64,000 nucleotides of DNA from DASRAA01 sp963814165 (lineage in GTDB: Bacteria; Acidobacteriota; Terriglobia; Terriglobales; Acidobacteriaceae). How positions within the stretch are numbered: the first letter of the stretch is position 1; each line of letters begins with the position of its first letter. Position numbers and translations under genes: made by a program. Positions 16,151 to 26,372 of this stretch are shown here, piece after piece. The stretch covers positions 124,001 to 188,000 of the forward strand of contig CAWFBW010000001.1 in NCBI GenBank assembly GCA_963814165.1, given 5' to 3'. The notes beneath the pieces were generated by a model that did not search any database, was not told where the DNA came from, and was given only the letters and a program-made list of their open reading frames with translations.

Positions 16151-17293
16151 CTACTCCCCGATGAAACGCGATCGCCAAACGTACGCGGTACGAGCGACCG
16201 AGGGCAGATTCCGAACCAGCAAGATAATCAACCAGACTCTAACGCTGCGCAGGTACTTATTGGATTTTTCCAGCCGATCCACGGCCATCGAGTAATCCCC
16301 AGAATTGAAAGCCCGCTTGCCCTCAAAGAAGAGTCTCCGGCCCTCGAAGCGGAGGATAGCATTCTCCAGCACCCGGCGCTCCCCGGCGGTCATGGGGACG
16401 GCGTCGCGCATTTTATTCAACACCCGGACGGCATTGCTGTTCATCCAAACCTCATCGGAGGAGAGGCTGCCCATGCGGCGCCTATACCGAACCAGAACCT
16501 CGCGGTGATAGATGATCCGGCTACCGCTCTTCACACAACGCAGCCACATGTCGAAGTCTTCGCAGCTCCGAAGGCTGTCGTCGAAAAAGCCAGCCCTTTC
16601 CAGCGCTGTGCGCCGTGCCAGCACCGACACCATGACCACGCAGGTCTCATCGACCAGAGACTCGTAAGTGACCTCTCCCCTCGACCGCGGGTACGTACTG
16701 GTGCGGAGCCCTTCCCCAAATATCAATGCGTTCGGATATACGATATCCGCCGTAGGATCCTCGTCGAGTTTACGGACCTGCACTTCCAGGTAGTTGGGCG
16801 TCCAAATGTCGTCGGAGTCGAGCAGGGCGATGAACTCGCCCCGAGAAACCCGGATGCCATTATTGCGAGCCCCGGCCAAGCCGCAATTTTCTGTGTGGAC
16901 ATACGAGATGTTGTCGCGCCAGGGCGCGATTGCCTGCTCTAATTCGGGAGTGTCGGGAGAGCCGTCATTTACAACGACGACTTCGAAGTCCTTGTAAGTT
17001 TGCGAGAAAACAGACTCCAATGTCTCGGCGACAAAGTGTGCGGTGTTGTAGCAGGGAACGATCACGCTGACGCGCGGAGGGCGGGTGCTAGGCGCAATTC
17101 CCGGCGAGTCTATTATCAGGCCGTGACTTAGCTGAGTCGAGATAGGCGATTCTCCTTGAGGTTTCCGGCTGGAAGAGCACGGAATAGAGTATTTCGCGAG
17201 AGGTCTGCCGGATCGCCGACAGGTCGAAGATGAGAGGCGAGTTCGATGATCATGGGCCGCAGAGTAATGAGTGCGGGTTGTTCCGGGTTCCAA
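16151..17293 (-). CDS. family 2 glycosyltransferase
   Basis: Cytoplasmic inverting GT-A glycosyltransferase. The catalytic part begins with PRVSVIVPCYNTAHFVAETLESVFSQTYKDFEVVVVNDGSPD and has GLAGARNNGIRVSRGEFIALLDSDDIW (DxD motif) and CEDFDMWLR as the acceptor-side motif. The C-terminal 60 residues are helical. The first 60 or so residues of the open frame have no family similarity and no good start, so translation probably begins near 17110-17160, perhaps at a non-ATG codon downstream of AAGGAG. It begins the exopolysaccharide region and faces the same way as the next two genes. Confidence 0.8.
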   Translation of the reverse strand: MEPGTTRTHYSAAHDHRTRLSSSTCRRSGRPLAKYSIPCSSSRKPQGESPISTQLSHGLIIDSPGIAPSTRPPRVSVIVPCYNTAHFVAETLESVFSQTYKDFEVVVVNDGSPDTPELEQAIAPWRDNISYVHTENCGLAGARNNGIRVSRGEFIALLDSDDIWTPNYLEVQVRKLDEDPTADIVYPNALIFGEGLRTSTYPRSRGEVTYESLVDETCVVMVSVLARRTALERAGFFDDSLRSCEDFDMWLRCVKSGSRIIYHREVLVRYRRRMGSLSSDEVWMNSNAVRVLNKMRDAVPMTAGERRVLENAILRFEGRRLFFEGKRAFNSGDYSMAVDRLEKSNKYLRSVRVWLIILLVRNLPSVARTAYVWRSRFIGE

Positions 17294-17755
17294 AAAGCCA
17301 ACCTAAGACCCCGGCGCAGAATCGATTGACGCCCGCCTCGTCTTGCGCACTCCGTCTGTTTTCCAACATAAGCTGTGAAACCTGAAGGCATCCTTAATTT
17401 GCAATTCGAGTTGTGCCGACGACCAATGAAGAAGACCACATGTCCGCCTCGCCTAAACCCTACCAATCTATAGCTCTCGGGTACACACCTAAGACACCTG
17501 CGGCATCTCAACAGCGACGATCCCCGGCACGGCGCGGTTGACCTAGCGATCCGAGGGCTCGCTTCGATCACAACCGTCAACACCACTTTCCGGGGTTTCA
17601 TTGGTTAGCGCTTTCGTGACCAGGCAATAAACACGGTGAGTCATTAGCTCATAGTATCTTAGACAGAGTCTGGAGGAAAAAGTCGCATCGCGTTGGTCAG
17701 GGAACAGCGCTTACAATGTACGTCGGACCCTGTCATAGTAGTGACTCTACGTGCG
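17294..17755. other. intergenic region, no gene seen
   Basis: About 460 bp, more if the glycosyltransferase starts later. No ORF, repeat or RNA with support on either strand; presumably the leader of the glycosyltransferase gene. Confidence 0.35.
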
Positions 17756-19069
17756 CTATGACGAAGCTGGCGCTACGGTCTGGAGACGTTCTGACACTTC
17801 GACCGGTGGGTGAACGCCGTCAAATTCCCGACGAAGCCTTTCGTATGCCGCCCGACTGGCAGCCAGTTGGGAGCTGGCGGCATCCAGCAAGCGCGGCCGT
17901 AGCAATTCGGCGGAATTCCACGCTGAGAGAATCGCCTTCTTCAGGCGATCAGGGACATCTCCTTCGTCGAGGATCACGACTTCGCATCCGACTCCGAACT
18001 GGTTTGCCAAGCCGTAGAGTTTGGCCGCGAAGTATTTCGATTTCAGCCAGGCAACAACAGGGATGCCTTGGGCGAGAGCGAACACTCCGCCGTGATAGCT
18101 GGTCGTAATCATGACCCGGCATCGGCCAATCTCCTCGACCATTCCCTCCACCAGCGTCAGATCGTGGGCCGGCTCGGCGATTGACTCGTAACCGTCGAAC
18201 AGGTAACGACACACTCCGGAGTCGTCTTCGTCTGGATGGCGCGAAATTGGGACCTCGACCAGCGGAGCCCCAACCTGTCGCGCAGCCTCTTGCAAGGGCT
18301 GGCGCACGGAGTTGAGGAGTTCGTTGGAGATTCCGGAATACCACGACATGCGAAGATTCACGCCAATCGCGTTTCCCAACCGCGCAGACCGATGAGAATA
18401 CACGGTATCAATGGCATCGTCTCCCGTAGTGACCACATGCTGTCGCGGAACCTGCAGCGCATCCAGGAGCGGAGGGCCAGTAATTGTTTCTCTCACGCAG
18501 ATCAGATTTACGCGAGGAAGCACCTTGGCGGCGCGGGCGCGCAGGCAGGCATCGTCGATGGGGCCAATTCCCTGGCCCAGAATGGCGGTAGGAATGCCAT
18601 GCTGCATGGCCATTTCCATGGTGTTGAGAATGAGCGTGGAATGGTCTCCGAAACTGGTGGTTATCTGACCAGCTCCGCTGGCGACTACGAGATCGCAACT
18701 TCGGACGAGATCGAGAAAGCCTCGGATCTCTGCTGCGGTGGCATCGCCACTGCGGGAGGCGACCAGTTTCATGGCCGTCCCCGGCCAACGGTGCCGCCAG
18801 GTCACGTCAAACTCGGACAGAACCGGCATCGAGAATCGGCGTCCGAGGCGAGTCAGGTAGGCAGCCGTCATGTAGTAGTACTGCCGCCCGATGGGACGCA
18901 CAGGTATGGCACTCGGGCAGTAGAGTTCGAGCAGTTCCGGCGATTCATTGAAAACGTAAATCTCTGCATCAGGCCAGAACTCACGAAATCGCCTGACGGT
19001 GACTTGCAACATCGCAACGTCTCCGAGGTTCAGGCAGTGTACCGAACTGGGATCAATGAGAATTCGCAT
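17756..19069 (-). CDS. polysaccharide pyruvyl transferase family protein
   Basis: 437-residue member of the CsaB/WcaK-type family that adds ketal-linked pyruvate from phosphoenolpyruvate to a sugar of a surface polysaccharide. It starts MRILIDPSSVHCLNLGDVAMLQVTVRRF, the usual N-terminal Rossmann-like loop (N-L-GD-A). The diagnostic C-terminal signature is VMITTSYHGGVFALAQGIPVVAW followed by KYFAAKLYGLANQFG. Other members of the family are sulfate- or sugar-modifying enzymes, so pyruvate transfer is likely but not certain. It is between a glycosyltransferase and a methyltransferase on the same strand. Confidence 0.85.
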   Translation of the reverse strand: MRILIDPSSVHCLNLGDVAMLQVTVRRFREFWPDAEIYVFNESPELLELYCPSAIPVRPIGRQYYYMTAAYLTRLGRRFSMPVLSEFDVTWRHRWPGTAMKLVASRSGDATAAEIRGFLDLVRSCDLVVASGAGQITTSFGDHSTLILNTMEMAMQHGIPTAILGQGIGPIDDACLRARAAKVLPRVNLICVRETITGPPLLDALQVPRQHVVTTGDDAIDTVYSHRSARLGNAIGVNLRMSWYSGISNELLNSVRQPLQEAARQVGAPLVEVPISRHPDEDDSGVCRYLFDGYESIAEPAHDLTLVEGMVEEIGRCRVMITTSYHGGVFALAQGIPVVAWLKSKYFAAKLYGLANQFGVGCEVVILDEGDVPDRLKKAILSAWNSAELLRPRLLDAASSQLAASRAAYERLRREFDGVHPPVEVSERLQTVAPASS

Positions 19070-19248
19070 CGAAGGATATGAGGACCAATCTCGTAGCCCG
19101 CGGGACGTAGAAAAGGCGCGGACACATCGAAGCGTATTTTATCATCACCGATTACTGCCGAATGAGTGACTCCCTTCTATGAGCGCACCCTCAAGAGTGA
19201 TTCGCAAGATCAAGCCAATTGGGCGGCTGCCATCGTTCGGCGGGTTCT

Positions 19249-20169
19249 CTAATTGACCGTGTCACCGGGAAAACAACAGATCGAGATCCCCATGCACTTA
19301 CGGCGCTTCGGTGACCCGATTCCAAAGCAGGGAAAGAGTCTGGCTAGATCTTCTGAAACACAAACTCGTTGCAGCCGAGACTGCCTCCACAGATCGGAGG
19401 CGCGTGAGCGGAAGCCGCGCTCGCGGTAGAAGTCGAATATCTTTCCCGGGGTTGCAACTTCGAATGGATAGCCCCCTACCCAGTCGATCAGGTCCTGCCA
19501 GAACGACATACCTCGCTGGTTCTTTCCGTAGTCGCGAATGGATTTGAAGGGTTTTCCACGGAGTGAATCCTTCACCAGCGGACGCCAGTTGAGCACCCAA
19601 AACGAGGGCCACACGACTAGGAACCGCAACCCTTGCGGCAATTGGTTATAAAGCTTCTTGACCTTTGTCCAGCGGCGACTGGCCGTGCCCTGATCGTTGT
19701 AAATGGAGATAAACAGCCTACCGCCGGGGGCCACGGCCGAAGCGGCGTTGGCCAGCGCCGTCCACATGTCTCCGGTGTGATGCAATACCCCCCAGGAATA
19801 AACCACATCAAATCTCCCCAGGGACGCGATGTAGCTCGCGTCCAGGGCGGACCCAGGCTCAATCTTCCAAGTGTCGTCGGTCGGTGAAGTAGCGGCGCTT
19901 AAGTTCTCAGTGCAACCAACGGAATTGGGATCATAATCGAAGGAATGGACGCGTGCGCCGAGTCGCCGGGCCGCCAGGCTGAAAAGTCCGCTCCCGGATC
20001 CTATGTCAAGGAAGCTCTTTCCGACCAGCGTGTCGGTCTCCAGCATGTCGCGTAGAGATTTCTCCGCTTCTTCGATCTTCTCGTCATTTAGTGTTTCCAG
20101 GAACCACGCCCAGTTCTTCCCAAACTCGAAACGCTGCCCGGTGGCGACTTCCGTCGCGTGTTGATTCAT
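19249..20169 (-). CDS. class I SAM-dependent methyltransferase, 3' end frameshifted
   Basis: Rossmann-fold methyltransferase of polysaccharide clusters. SAM-binding motif FLDIGSGSGLFSLAARRLGARVHSFDYDPNS lies near residues 53-84. It is followed by FDVVYSWGVLHHTGDMWTALANAASAVAPGGRLFISIYND and the family tail segment VATPGKIFDFYRERGF. After that the open frame leaves the family. Restoring one C (CGCTCACG to CGCCTCACG, near 19410) and one G (TGTGGAGG to TGTGGGAGG, near 19395) gives LTRLRSVGGSLGCNEFVFQKI and a stop at 19344-19346, exactly the family end. The true gene is therefore probably 19344-20169, about 275 residues. ATG at 20169. Confidence 0.82.
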   Translation of the reverse strand: MNQHATEVATGQRFEFGKNWAWFLETLNDEKIEEAEKSLRDMLETDTLVGKSFLDIGSGSGLFSLAARRLGARVHSFDYDPNSVGCTENLSAATSPTDDTWKIEPGSALDASYIASLGRFDVVYSWGVLHHTGDMWTALANAASAVAPGGRLFISIYNDQGTASRRWTKVKKLYNQLPQGLRFLVVWPSFWVLNWRPLVKDSLRGKPFKSIRDYGKNQRGMSFWQDLIDWVGGYPFEVATPGKIFDFYRERGFRSRASDLWRQSRLQRVCVSEDLARLFPCFGIGSPKRRKCMGISICCFPGDTVN

Positions 20170-20395
20170 GCCCGCTGGGCCCCCATATCAGTAGTTAGAG
20201 CCCAAGCGCAAGATCGCCAGGCCAAGTGCGAACTGTGATTATCGCACGAGGGTGAGAGGTGACTGAACGGTTGGCGCGAGCTAAGGGCGCGTCGCTTGCA
20301 CGGACAAGAGCTGATATTGCGATGCGTGAAGCTAGATGCGTTTGCTCAAAGGCATGCCGCAGGCCCGTCGCAAGGGATGATACGATTTAACGAGC

Positions 20396-22309
20396 ATGTG
20401 CGGGATAGCGGGATTCCTACTCCGGAACAACGAAGCGAAGGCCGCCGACGTGCGGGCGATGACCGATGTGATTCGCCACCGCGGCCCGGACGATGACGGT
20501 ATCTACACCGACGGTACCTGTGGCATCGGCATGCGGCGCCTCAGCATCATCGATCTCAGCACCGGCCACCAGCCCATGTCGAACGAAGATGGATCAGTGT
20601 GGGTAGTCTTCAACGGTGAGATTTACAACTACCAGGAACTGCGCGCGGACCTCATCGCGCAGGGACACCAGTTCCGCACCAACAGCGACACCGAAACACT
20701 AGTCCACCTGTACGAAGAAAAGGGCACCGACGGACTCGCGTTGTTGCGTGGGATGTTCGCCTTCTGCATTTGGGACGCAAGGAAGCGAACCATGCTTGCT
20801 GGTGCGTGATCGCTTCGGCAAGAAACCGCTCTATTACGCCAACACGGCGACAGGCCTATATTTCGGCAGCGAACTGAAGTGCCTCCGGGTGGCGGGTGTG
20901 CCGCTCGAACTCGATCAGGAAGCGCTACGCCTGTATTTCCAGTTCGGCTACATCGCCGACCCATACAGCCCGTTTCGCGGCATCCGCAAGCTTATGCCGG
21001 GATGCTGGGTTGAGTGCTCCGCTGATGGTGAGGTGAGACAAGGCCGCTACTGGAGGCTCCCGCCATTCTCGGAAGAAAACCGGACGGGATGCACCGAGGC
21101 CCAGACGAAGGACAGGTTGACGGGAATTGTTCGACGAAGCGGTGCGCATTCGCATGATCGCGGACGTGCCGCTCGGGGCGTTTCTCAGCGGGGGCATCGA
21201 TTCCAGCCTGGTAGTGGCATCGATGGCACTGCAGTCATCGTCGCCGGTCAAGACGTTTTCCATCGGCTTCGAGGAGAGGGCCTACAACGAGTTGGAATAT
21301 GCACGACTGGTGGCGAAGAAGTATAAGACGGACCACCACCGAATTTGTGGTCAAGGCCCAATGCTCTCGAGTTGATCAAGAAGCTTGCCTGGCATTATGA
21401 CGACCGTTGGGGATTCTTCCGCTATTCCGACTATATCGTCTCGGATCTCGCAGTGAAGCATGTGAAGGTGGCCCTGAGTGGAGATGGCGGCGACGAATTT
21501 TTCGCGGGATACACGATTGTGGGTGATGTGCAGACAATACATGTTCGTCGATCGTTTCCCACGATTCCTGCGGAAGTTTATTTCGTGGACTGCCGACGGA
21601 CTTCCCTACTCGAGCTATGGCAAGAACTTTCTTCGTATGCTGGGCTCGCCTACGCCAACTCGACCGGTATTTCAATCAGTATCACACGTCTCTACTTTCT
21701 GCGTAAGCGAATGTTGAACCCGGAGTGGATGCTGCCGGCGGACGCGGCATTCCTGGAGCGAATGCTGCCGGACAACTTCAATTCTGGAAACGACGACATC
21801 GTTTCGCAAGTTATGTACTTCGAGGCCACCAATCTGATGACCGGAGATTTTCTGGTAAAAGTGGACCGAGCTTCAATGGCGGCGTCTCTGGAAGTCCGGT
21901 GCCCGATGCTGGACCATAGATTGTGCGGAGTTCGCCACGGGGATTCCGACCTCGTGGAAGTGGAAGAACGGCAAGGGCAAGCGCATCCTGATCGACGCGC
22001 TGGGCGACCGATTGCCACAGGAGTTGCTGACGCGGGGGAAGATGGGGTTTGGGGTACCGCTCGACCAATGGTTCCGGGGGCCGCTGCGCGAACTGGTGCA
22101 CGACAGCCTGCTGGGGAAGACGCTTCCTCGATCGTGGAATTGTGTCGCCCGATTTCGTTCGTTACCTGGTGGATGAGCACGAAAGCGGCCGCCGCAACAA
22201 CCACCATCAAATTTATGCTCTGCTCATGCTCGAGCTGTGGTTCGAAAGCCTGCAAGAACCAGTTGGAGGGCCCGACCACCCGGCTTCGTGTGCTGTCCTC
22301 GGGGACTAG
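20396..22309 (+). pseudogene. AsnB-type asparagine synthase/amidotransferase, many frameshifts
   Basis: Glutamine-hydrolysing amidotransferase related to AsnB and to exosortase-cluster amidotransferases. The N-terminal nucleophile Cys2 (MCGIAGFLL), RHRGPDDDG and VVFNGEIYNYQEL are intact, as is the synthetase P-loop LSGGIDSS in another frame. At least ten single-base indels break the frame. I place an extra T near 20796, an extra G near 21122, an extra C and G near 21340-21356, three single deletions within 21401-21440, two or more between 21515 and 21700, an extra G near 21928 and one near 22125. When corrected, the protein reads through to LLMLELWFE at about 635 residues. Most changes lie in homopolymer runs. 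The intact relative is at 51063-52997. Either badly sequenced or a decayed copy. Confidence 0.8.
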
Positions 22310-22388
22310 CGGTTGATCGCGAACGACGCTTGTTGCTTCCCGGTCAAAACTTTTTCGCCGAAGCGCAGGAAAGTGAGGGTACGTTTAG

Positions 22389-23345
22389 ATGGCGCACGAC
22401 CGAATTGTTCCGACTGCACAACCAGCGATTACGTGGCCCGAAGGCCGGCGGTTTGCGTTTACAGTCTTTGACGATCCGGACAAGCAATCGTTGGAAGCCA
22501 CGCGACTGGTGTATTCATTTCTTGCTGACCTAGGATTCCGGACGACGATCGGGGTGTGGCCGCTGGACATCCGCCGCGAAACCAATTCCGACGGCGAGAC
22601 GTGTGCCAATCCGGAGTATCGCAGCTTCTTGCAGCAACTTCAGAGCAGGGGCTTCGAGATTGGCTTTCACAACGCCGCGCCCCACTCCAACACGCGCGAA
22701 GAGACGATCGAAGCTCTGGATCGGTTCGACGATTATTTCGGAAAGCGCCCGGTAACGATGGCCAACCATTACAACGCCGATGCGATGTACTGGGGACCGG
22801 CGCGTTTGGGTGGTTGGCGGCGAGGCCTGTACAACCTGATCACGCTGGGACGAAGCCGCAACCGCTTCTTCGGTCACGTCGAAGGGCATCCCAGCTTCTG
22901 GGGTGATGTCTGTCGCGAGCGCATCCGCTATTGCCGCAACTTTGTGTATGCCGACATCAACACGCTTCGCATGTGTCCTTGGATGCCCTACACCGATCCT
23001 CAACGGCCTTATGTGCGCTACTGGTACTCGGCGTCGGAGGGCAACAAAGCACCGGCGTTTCTCAAAACGTTGCAGAATGAAAGCCAGGACCGGCTGGAGG
23101 AAGAGGGAGGGGCTTGCATCATGTACACTCACTTCGGCCACGGGTTTCTGCAGGACGGAAAGCTCAACCCGAAGTTCAAGCGCACGATGGAACGGCTCGC
23201 GCGCAAGAACGGCTGGTTCGTGCCAGTGTCCGACCTGTTAGGCTTTCTCCTGCAGACAAAAGGACCCACCGTGCTAACGGACAGCGACCGGCACAGGCTC
23301 GAAATGCGCTGGCTTTGGGAAAAGATGTTCCGCGGCACTTCATAG
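22389..23345 (+). CDS. NodB-like polysaccharide deacetylase family protein
   Basis: 318-residue protein with the (beta/alpha) barrel features of carbohydrate esterase family 4. FAFTVFDDPDKQSLEATRLVYSFLADLGFRTT carries the DD pair (Asp28-Asp29), and FEIGFHNAAPHSNTREETIEALDRFDDYFG carries two histidines (His94 and His99), where NodB has HSxxH. A late YTHFGHGF supplies another histidine. The spacing is not fully canonical, so metal binding is probable but not certain. The expected role is removal of an N-acetyl or O-acetyl group from a glycan or lipid-linked sugar. It has no signal peptide, so it may act on the cytoplasmic side. It lies 15 bp upstream of a GNAT-like gene and is presumably cotranscribed. 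Confidence 0.7.
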   Translation: MAHDRIVPTAQPAITWPEGRRFAFTVFDDPDKQSLEATRLVYSFLADLGFRTTIGVWPLDIRRETNSDGETCANPEYRSFLQQLQSRGFEIGFHNAAPHSNTREETIEALDRFDDYFGKRPVTMANHYNADAMYWGPARLGGWRRGLYNLITLGRSRNRFFGHVEGHPSFWGDVCRERIRYCRNFVYADINTLRMCPWMPYTDPQRPYVRYWYSASEGNKAPAFLKTLQNESQDRLEEEGGACIMYTHFGHGFLQDGKLNPKFKRTMERLARKNGWFVPVSDLLGFLLQTKGPTVLTDSDRHRLEMRWLWEKMFRGTS

Positions 23346-23360
23346 CAACTTCACTCCACC

Positions 23361-24464
23361 ATGCGCCTGCAATTCGCACCGTTTGAAGACAACCTGATTT
23401 CAGCCGTCGAGGCGTTCAATCAGCGCATGATTGATGGCCACGCCCCCAGCGACTTTCTACTGCCCACCGAACTGGGGAGAGGTAATATCGCACCCGACGA
23501 CCCGATTCAATGGACGCGATATGTGGTTCTCGATGGCGACCAAGTGCGGGGAGGAGTGCTGGCCATGAACCAGCCTGGCTGGATCAACGGCACAGAGTTG
23601 CGCGCGTTGAACTTCCAGTCACCTTTGTCAGAAGGCATCGTGAATCCCAAGTATTCCATGGTTGGTATGCAGATGGTGAAGTTCATGCAGAAGCAAGCAG
23701 ACGCGGTATTTATGGTGGGGATGGGGTCCGCGGACCGGCCATTGCCCAAGCTGCTGTCCGCTTCGGGATGGTCGGTGCAGCCGGTCCCGTTTCTGTTTCG
23801 CGTGCATCGCCCGGGGAACTTTCTGCGCGAGTTACAGATGCTGCGAACGTCACCGATGAGACGGATGGCAGCGCAGGCTGCGCGGTTCACGGGTCTCGGC
23901 GCGGCAGGACTGACGCTGATGCAGCGGCGGAGGAGTACGGTGAAGGGCTCGATTCGTCAAGTGAGCGACTGGGGAGATTGGGCGGACGAATTATGGCAGC
24001 GTTGTCGGGAGCAATGTTCGTTCGCGGTGCAGCGCGATCGCCACACGCTGGCGAGTCTGTACCCGACCTCTGACGCGAGGACGAAAATTTTTCTCGTCGA
24101 GCGCGATGCGAAGCCGGTGGGCTGGAGCGTCTGTTGGAATGCGGCGCTGGAGAACCATCGTCACTTCGGAAGCCTGCGTGTGGGCTCAATCCTAGATTGC
24201 ATGGCATACCCTGATGCTATGACGCTGACTGCTGTGCTCACCGATCGCGAGATGGCGCTGCAAGGGGCAGACCTGGTGCTTGTGAATCACAGCCACGCCG
24301 CGTGGGTGCACACTTTCCGTTCGGCCGGCTTCCTGGCCGGACCATCGAACTACCTGCTCGCGATTTCGAAGCGGCTGAACGAGCTGGTTCGCGGGGAGCC
24401 AAAAGGTGAAGAGCGCATGCACGTCACCCGCGGCGACGGCGACGGGCGAATCCACCTGGCGTAA
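23361..24464 (+). CDS. GNAT/FemAB-like acyltransferase family protein
   Basis: 367-residue protein built of two GNAT-like halves. The first half contains YVVLDGDQVRGGVLAMNQPGWINGTELRALNFQSPLSEG. The second has TKIFLVERDAKPVGWSVCWNAALENHRHFGSLRVGSILDCMAYPDA followed by QGADLVLVNHSHAAWVHTFRSAGFLAGPSNYLLAISK, which looks like an acyl-CoA-binding domain end. Proteins like this occur next to deacetylases and amidotransferases in exosortase-linked polysaccharide loci and probably acylate an amino sugar. Donor and acceptor are unknown. ATG at 23361, 15 bp after the deacetylase. Confidence 0.65.
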   Translation: MRLQFAPFEDNLISAVEAFNQRMIDGHAPSDFLLPTELGRGNIAPDDPIQWTRYVVLDGDQVRGGVLAMNQPGWINGTELRALNFQSPLSEGIVNPKYSMVGMQMVKFMQKQADAVFMVGMGSADRPLPKLLSASGWSVQPVPFLFRVHRPGNFLRELQMLRTSPMRRMAAQAARFTGLGAAGLTLMQRRRSTVKGSIRQVSDWGDWADELWQRCREQCSFAVQRDRHTLASLYPTSDARTKIFLVERDAKPVGWSVCWNAALENHRHFGSLRVGSILDCMAYPDAMTLTAVLTDREMALQGADLVLVNHSHAAWVHTFRSAGFLAGPSNYLLAISKRLNELVRGEPKGEERMHVTRGDGDGRIHLA

Positions 24465-24506
24465 GTTCGGTGCGCGAAGTTTTTGGTACTGGTGGAGGAA
24501 CGAAGA

Positions 24507-26214
24507 TTGCGCGGATTCCTATTGTCGGTGCTGGCGGTCGTAAGTACAGCGCACGTCTGGGGCCAGATGCCGGTGCCTGCGCTGCCGCAAGTGTATCTGG
24601 ACACCGCATGGAACCCTCCGACTGGCGGCAAAACCTGGAAGGCGCATACGGCGGCGGAGTTGCAGCAGGCGCTGGATTCGGCGTCCCCGGGCGACATAAT
24701 CGTTCTCGATGGCGGTGCCAGCTTATCTGGGAAACTTTACGGTACCTGCGAAAGTCAATCCCGGCCACAAGTGGACTTACATCGAGAGCTCCGAGTTGGC
24801 AAGCCTGCCAGCGCCCGGGAGGCGAGTGAGCCCCGACAGAGATGCCGTAAAGATGCCGAAAATTGTGGCGAACAGCGTGTCTCCTGCGATCAGCATCTCC
24901 CCAGGGGCGTCTTACTATAGGCTGGTCGGCTTGGAGATATACTCAACCTCCACGCAGGGCTGCGACACGCGCCATGTACCACCGGTGAACTGCGTTACCT
25001 ATTTTCTGATTAACATGCCTGAGGCGCAGGGCAAACCGCTTCCCGACTCCATCACCGTTGACCGTTGCTACGTGCATGGCAGCGACACGCAGGATGTGCG
25101 TGCGGGGGTGGTGGCCAACGGCACCAACGTCGCCGTGATCGACAGCTACATCTCCGAAATTCACCAGAGCACCTTGGACTCGCAGGCAATCCGAGCTTAT
25201 TGGACCCCGGGGCCGATCAAGGTGGTGAACAATTTTCTTTCGTCCACCACAGAAAACCTGATGTTCGGCGGCGCGGGCGGCGCGGACAATCCGTACGTTC
25301 CGTCGGACATCGAGATTCGCAACAATTACTTCTTCAAACCGGAAAAGTGGGCCGCGCCTGGAAAAACACTGCCACCGGCGCCGCAGTGGTCGGTGAAAAA
25401 CAGCCTCGAGTTCAAGAGCGCCCGGCGAGTGCTGGTCAGTGGGAACGTTTTCGAGAACAACTGGGCGGGCGAGCAGAGAGGCTTCGCCATCGTGCTCACG
25501 GTGCGCACTTCTGACAGCGGGAATCTCGCGGTGGTCAACGACATCACCATCGAAAACAACGTGCTCAAGAACGTGGCATCAGGATTCAACACCCTGGCAC
25601 ATGACGACCAGTGCAAGCTCTTGAGCGCTCCCTGGTGCAACAATCCGGGCGAAGCCAAGCGCTGGAGGATTGCCAATAACCTCATCCTGCTACGAAGTGC
25701 CACCGCGCCCGGCGGGCTACGGCCAATGGCGATTCAGTTCTTGCCTGACCTTACGGAGGTTGTATTTCAGCACAACACGGTTGTACCCGCGCCGGGAACT
25801 GAGTGTTGGGCGTCGCTCTACTTCAGTGTGGCTGCAGGCAGCAAGTGGCCTCTGGCGAAGTCGAGCACACACAACCTATGGGTCACCGACAATGTGCTCT
25901 GTCGGCCTCCTACGGGAGACTGGGCAGGCCAAGGTACCACCGGACTTCTGAGTTACATGGGTGACCCGGCCCCTCTGGAGAAACGGTTTACAGGCAATGT
26001 TGTCCCAGTTTCCAGCGCGAGCGGAGGGGCGGCACTTCCGGGCGGGAATTTGCTGACCGACGGGCCGCTCCGTTTTGCTGATCCCAGCCATGGCAATTAC
26101 CAGTTAGTTGCCCCGAAGTGGACCCAGACCACCGACGGCAAGCCGGCTGGAGTGGATGCCAAAGCACTCAAGGCGGCCGCCGGTCGTGCTGGCACCGCAG
26201 TTTTCGAGTACTGA
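24507..26214 (+). CDS. secreted parallel beta-helix protein, paralogue A (one frameshift)
   Basis: Exported right-handed parallel beta-helix (pectate-lyase-superfamily) protein. A TTG at 24507 with GGAGGA 7 nt upstream gives a signal peptide ending HVWGQ. The N-terminal block DTAWNPPTGGKTWKAHTAAELQQALDSASPGDIIVLDGGA is shared with the three paralogues at 29905, 35048 and 38927. One extra T near 24722 (CAGCTTATCTG instead of CAGCTATCTG) shifts the frame; reading continues as YLGNFTVPAKVNPGHKWTYIESS to the stop at 26214. Helix coils are marked by DSITVDRCYVHGSDTQDVRAG, VPSDIEIRNNYFFKPEKW, KSARRVLVSGNVFENNW and DITIENNVLKN. It diverges in sequence from the other three. Likely polysaccharide binding, lyase or epimerase activity; catalytic residues not identified. 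Confidence 0.75.
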
Positions 26215-26372
26215 TGTAATCCCATTCTGCCCCTTTCTGTTCGGAGATTGCGAGTTGTTCAGTATTACAGATCGGCCGGAAAGATAAAGCGCCCGGCCTC
26301 GCCGGGATGGCCGTTGCAGGCCGGTCGCTGCCATGTCGAATTCGGGAAGGATGATGTAGAATCGTCTCTGCG

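Noticed and set aside
18236..19081. 281-codon open frame antisense to the pyruvyltransferase
   Set aside because: The opposite strand encodes a well-conserved family end to end; this frame shows no motif.
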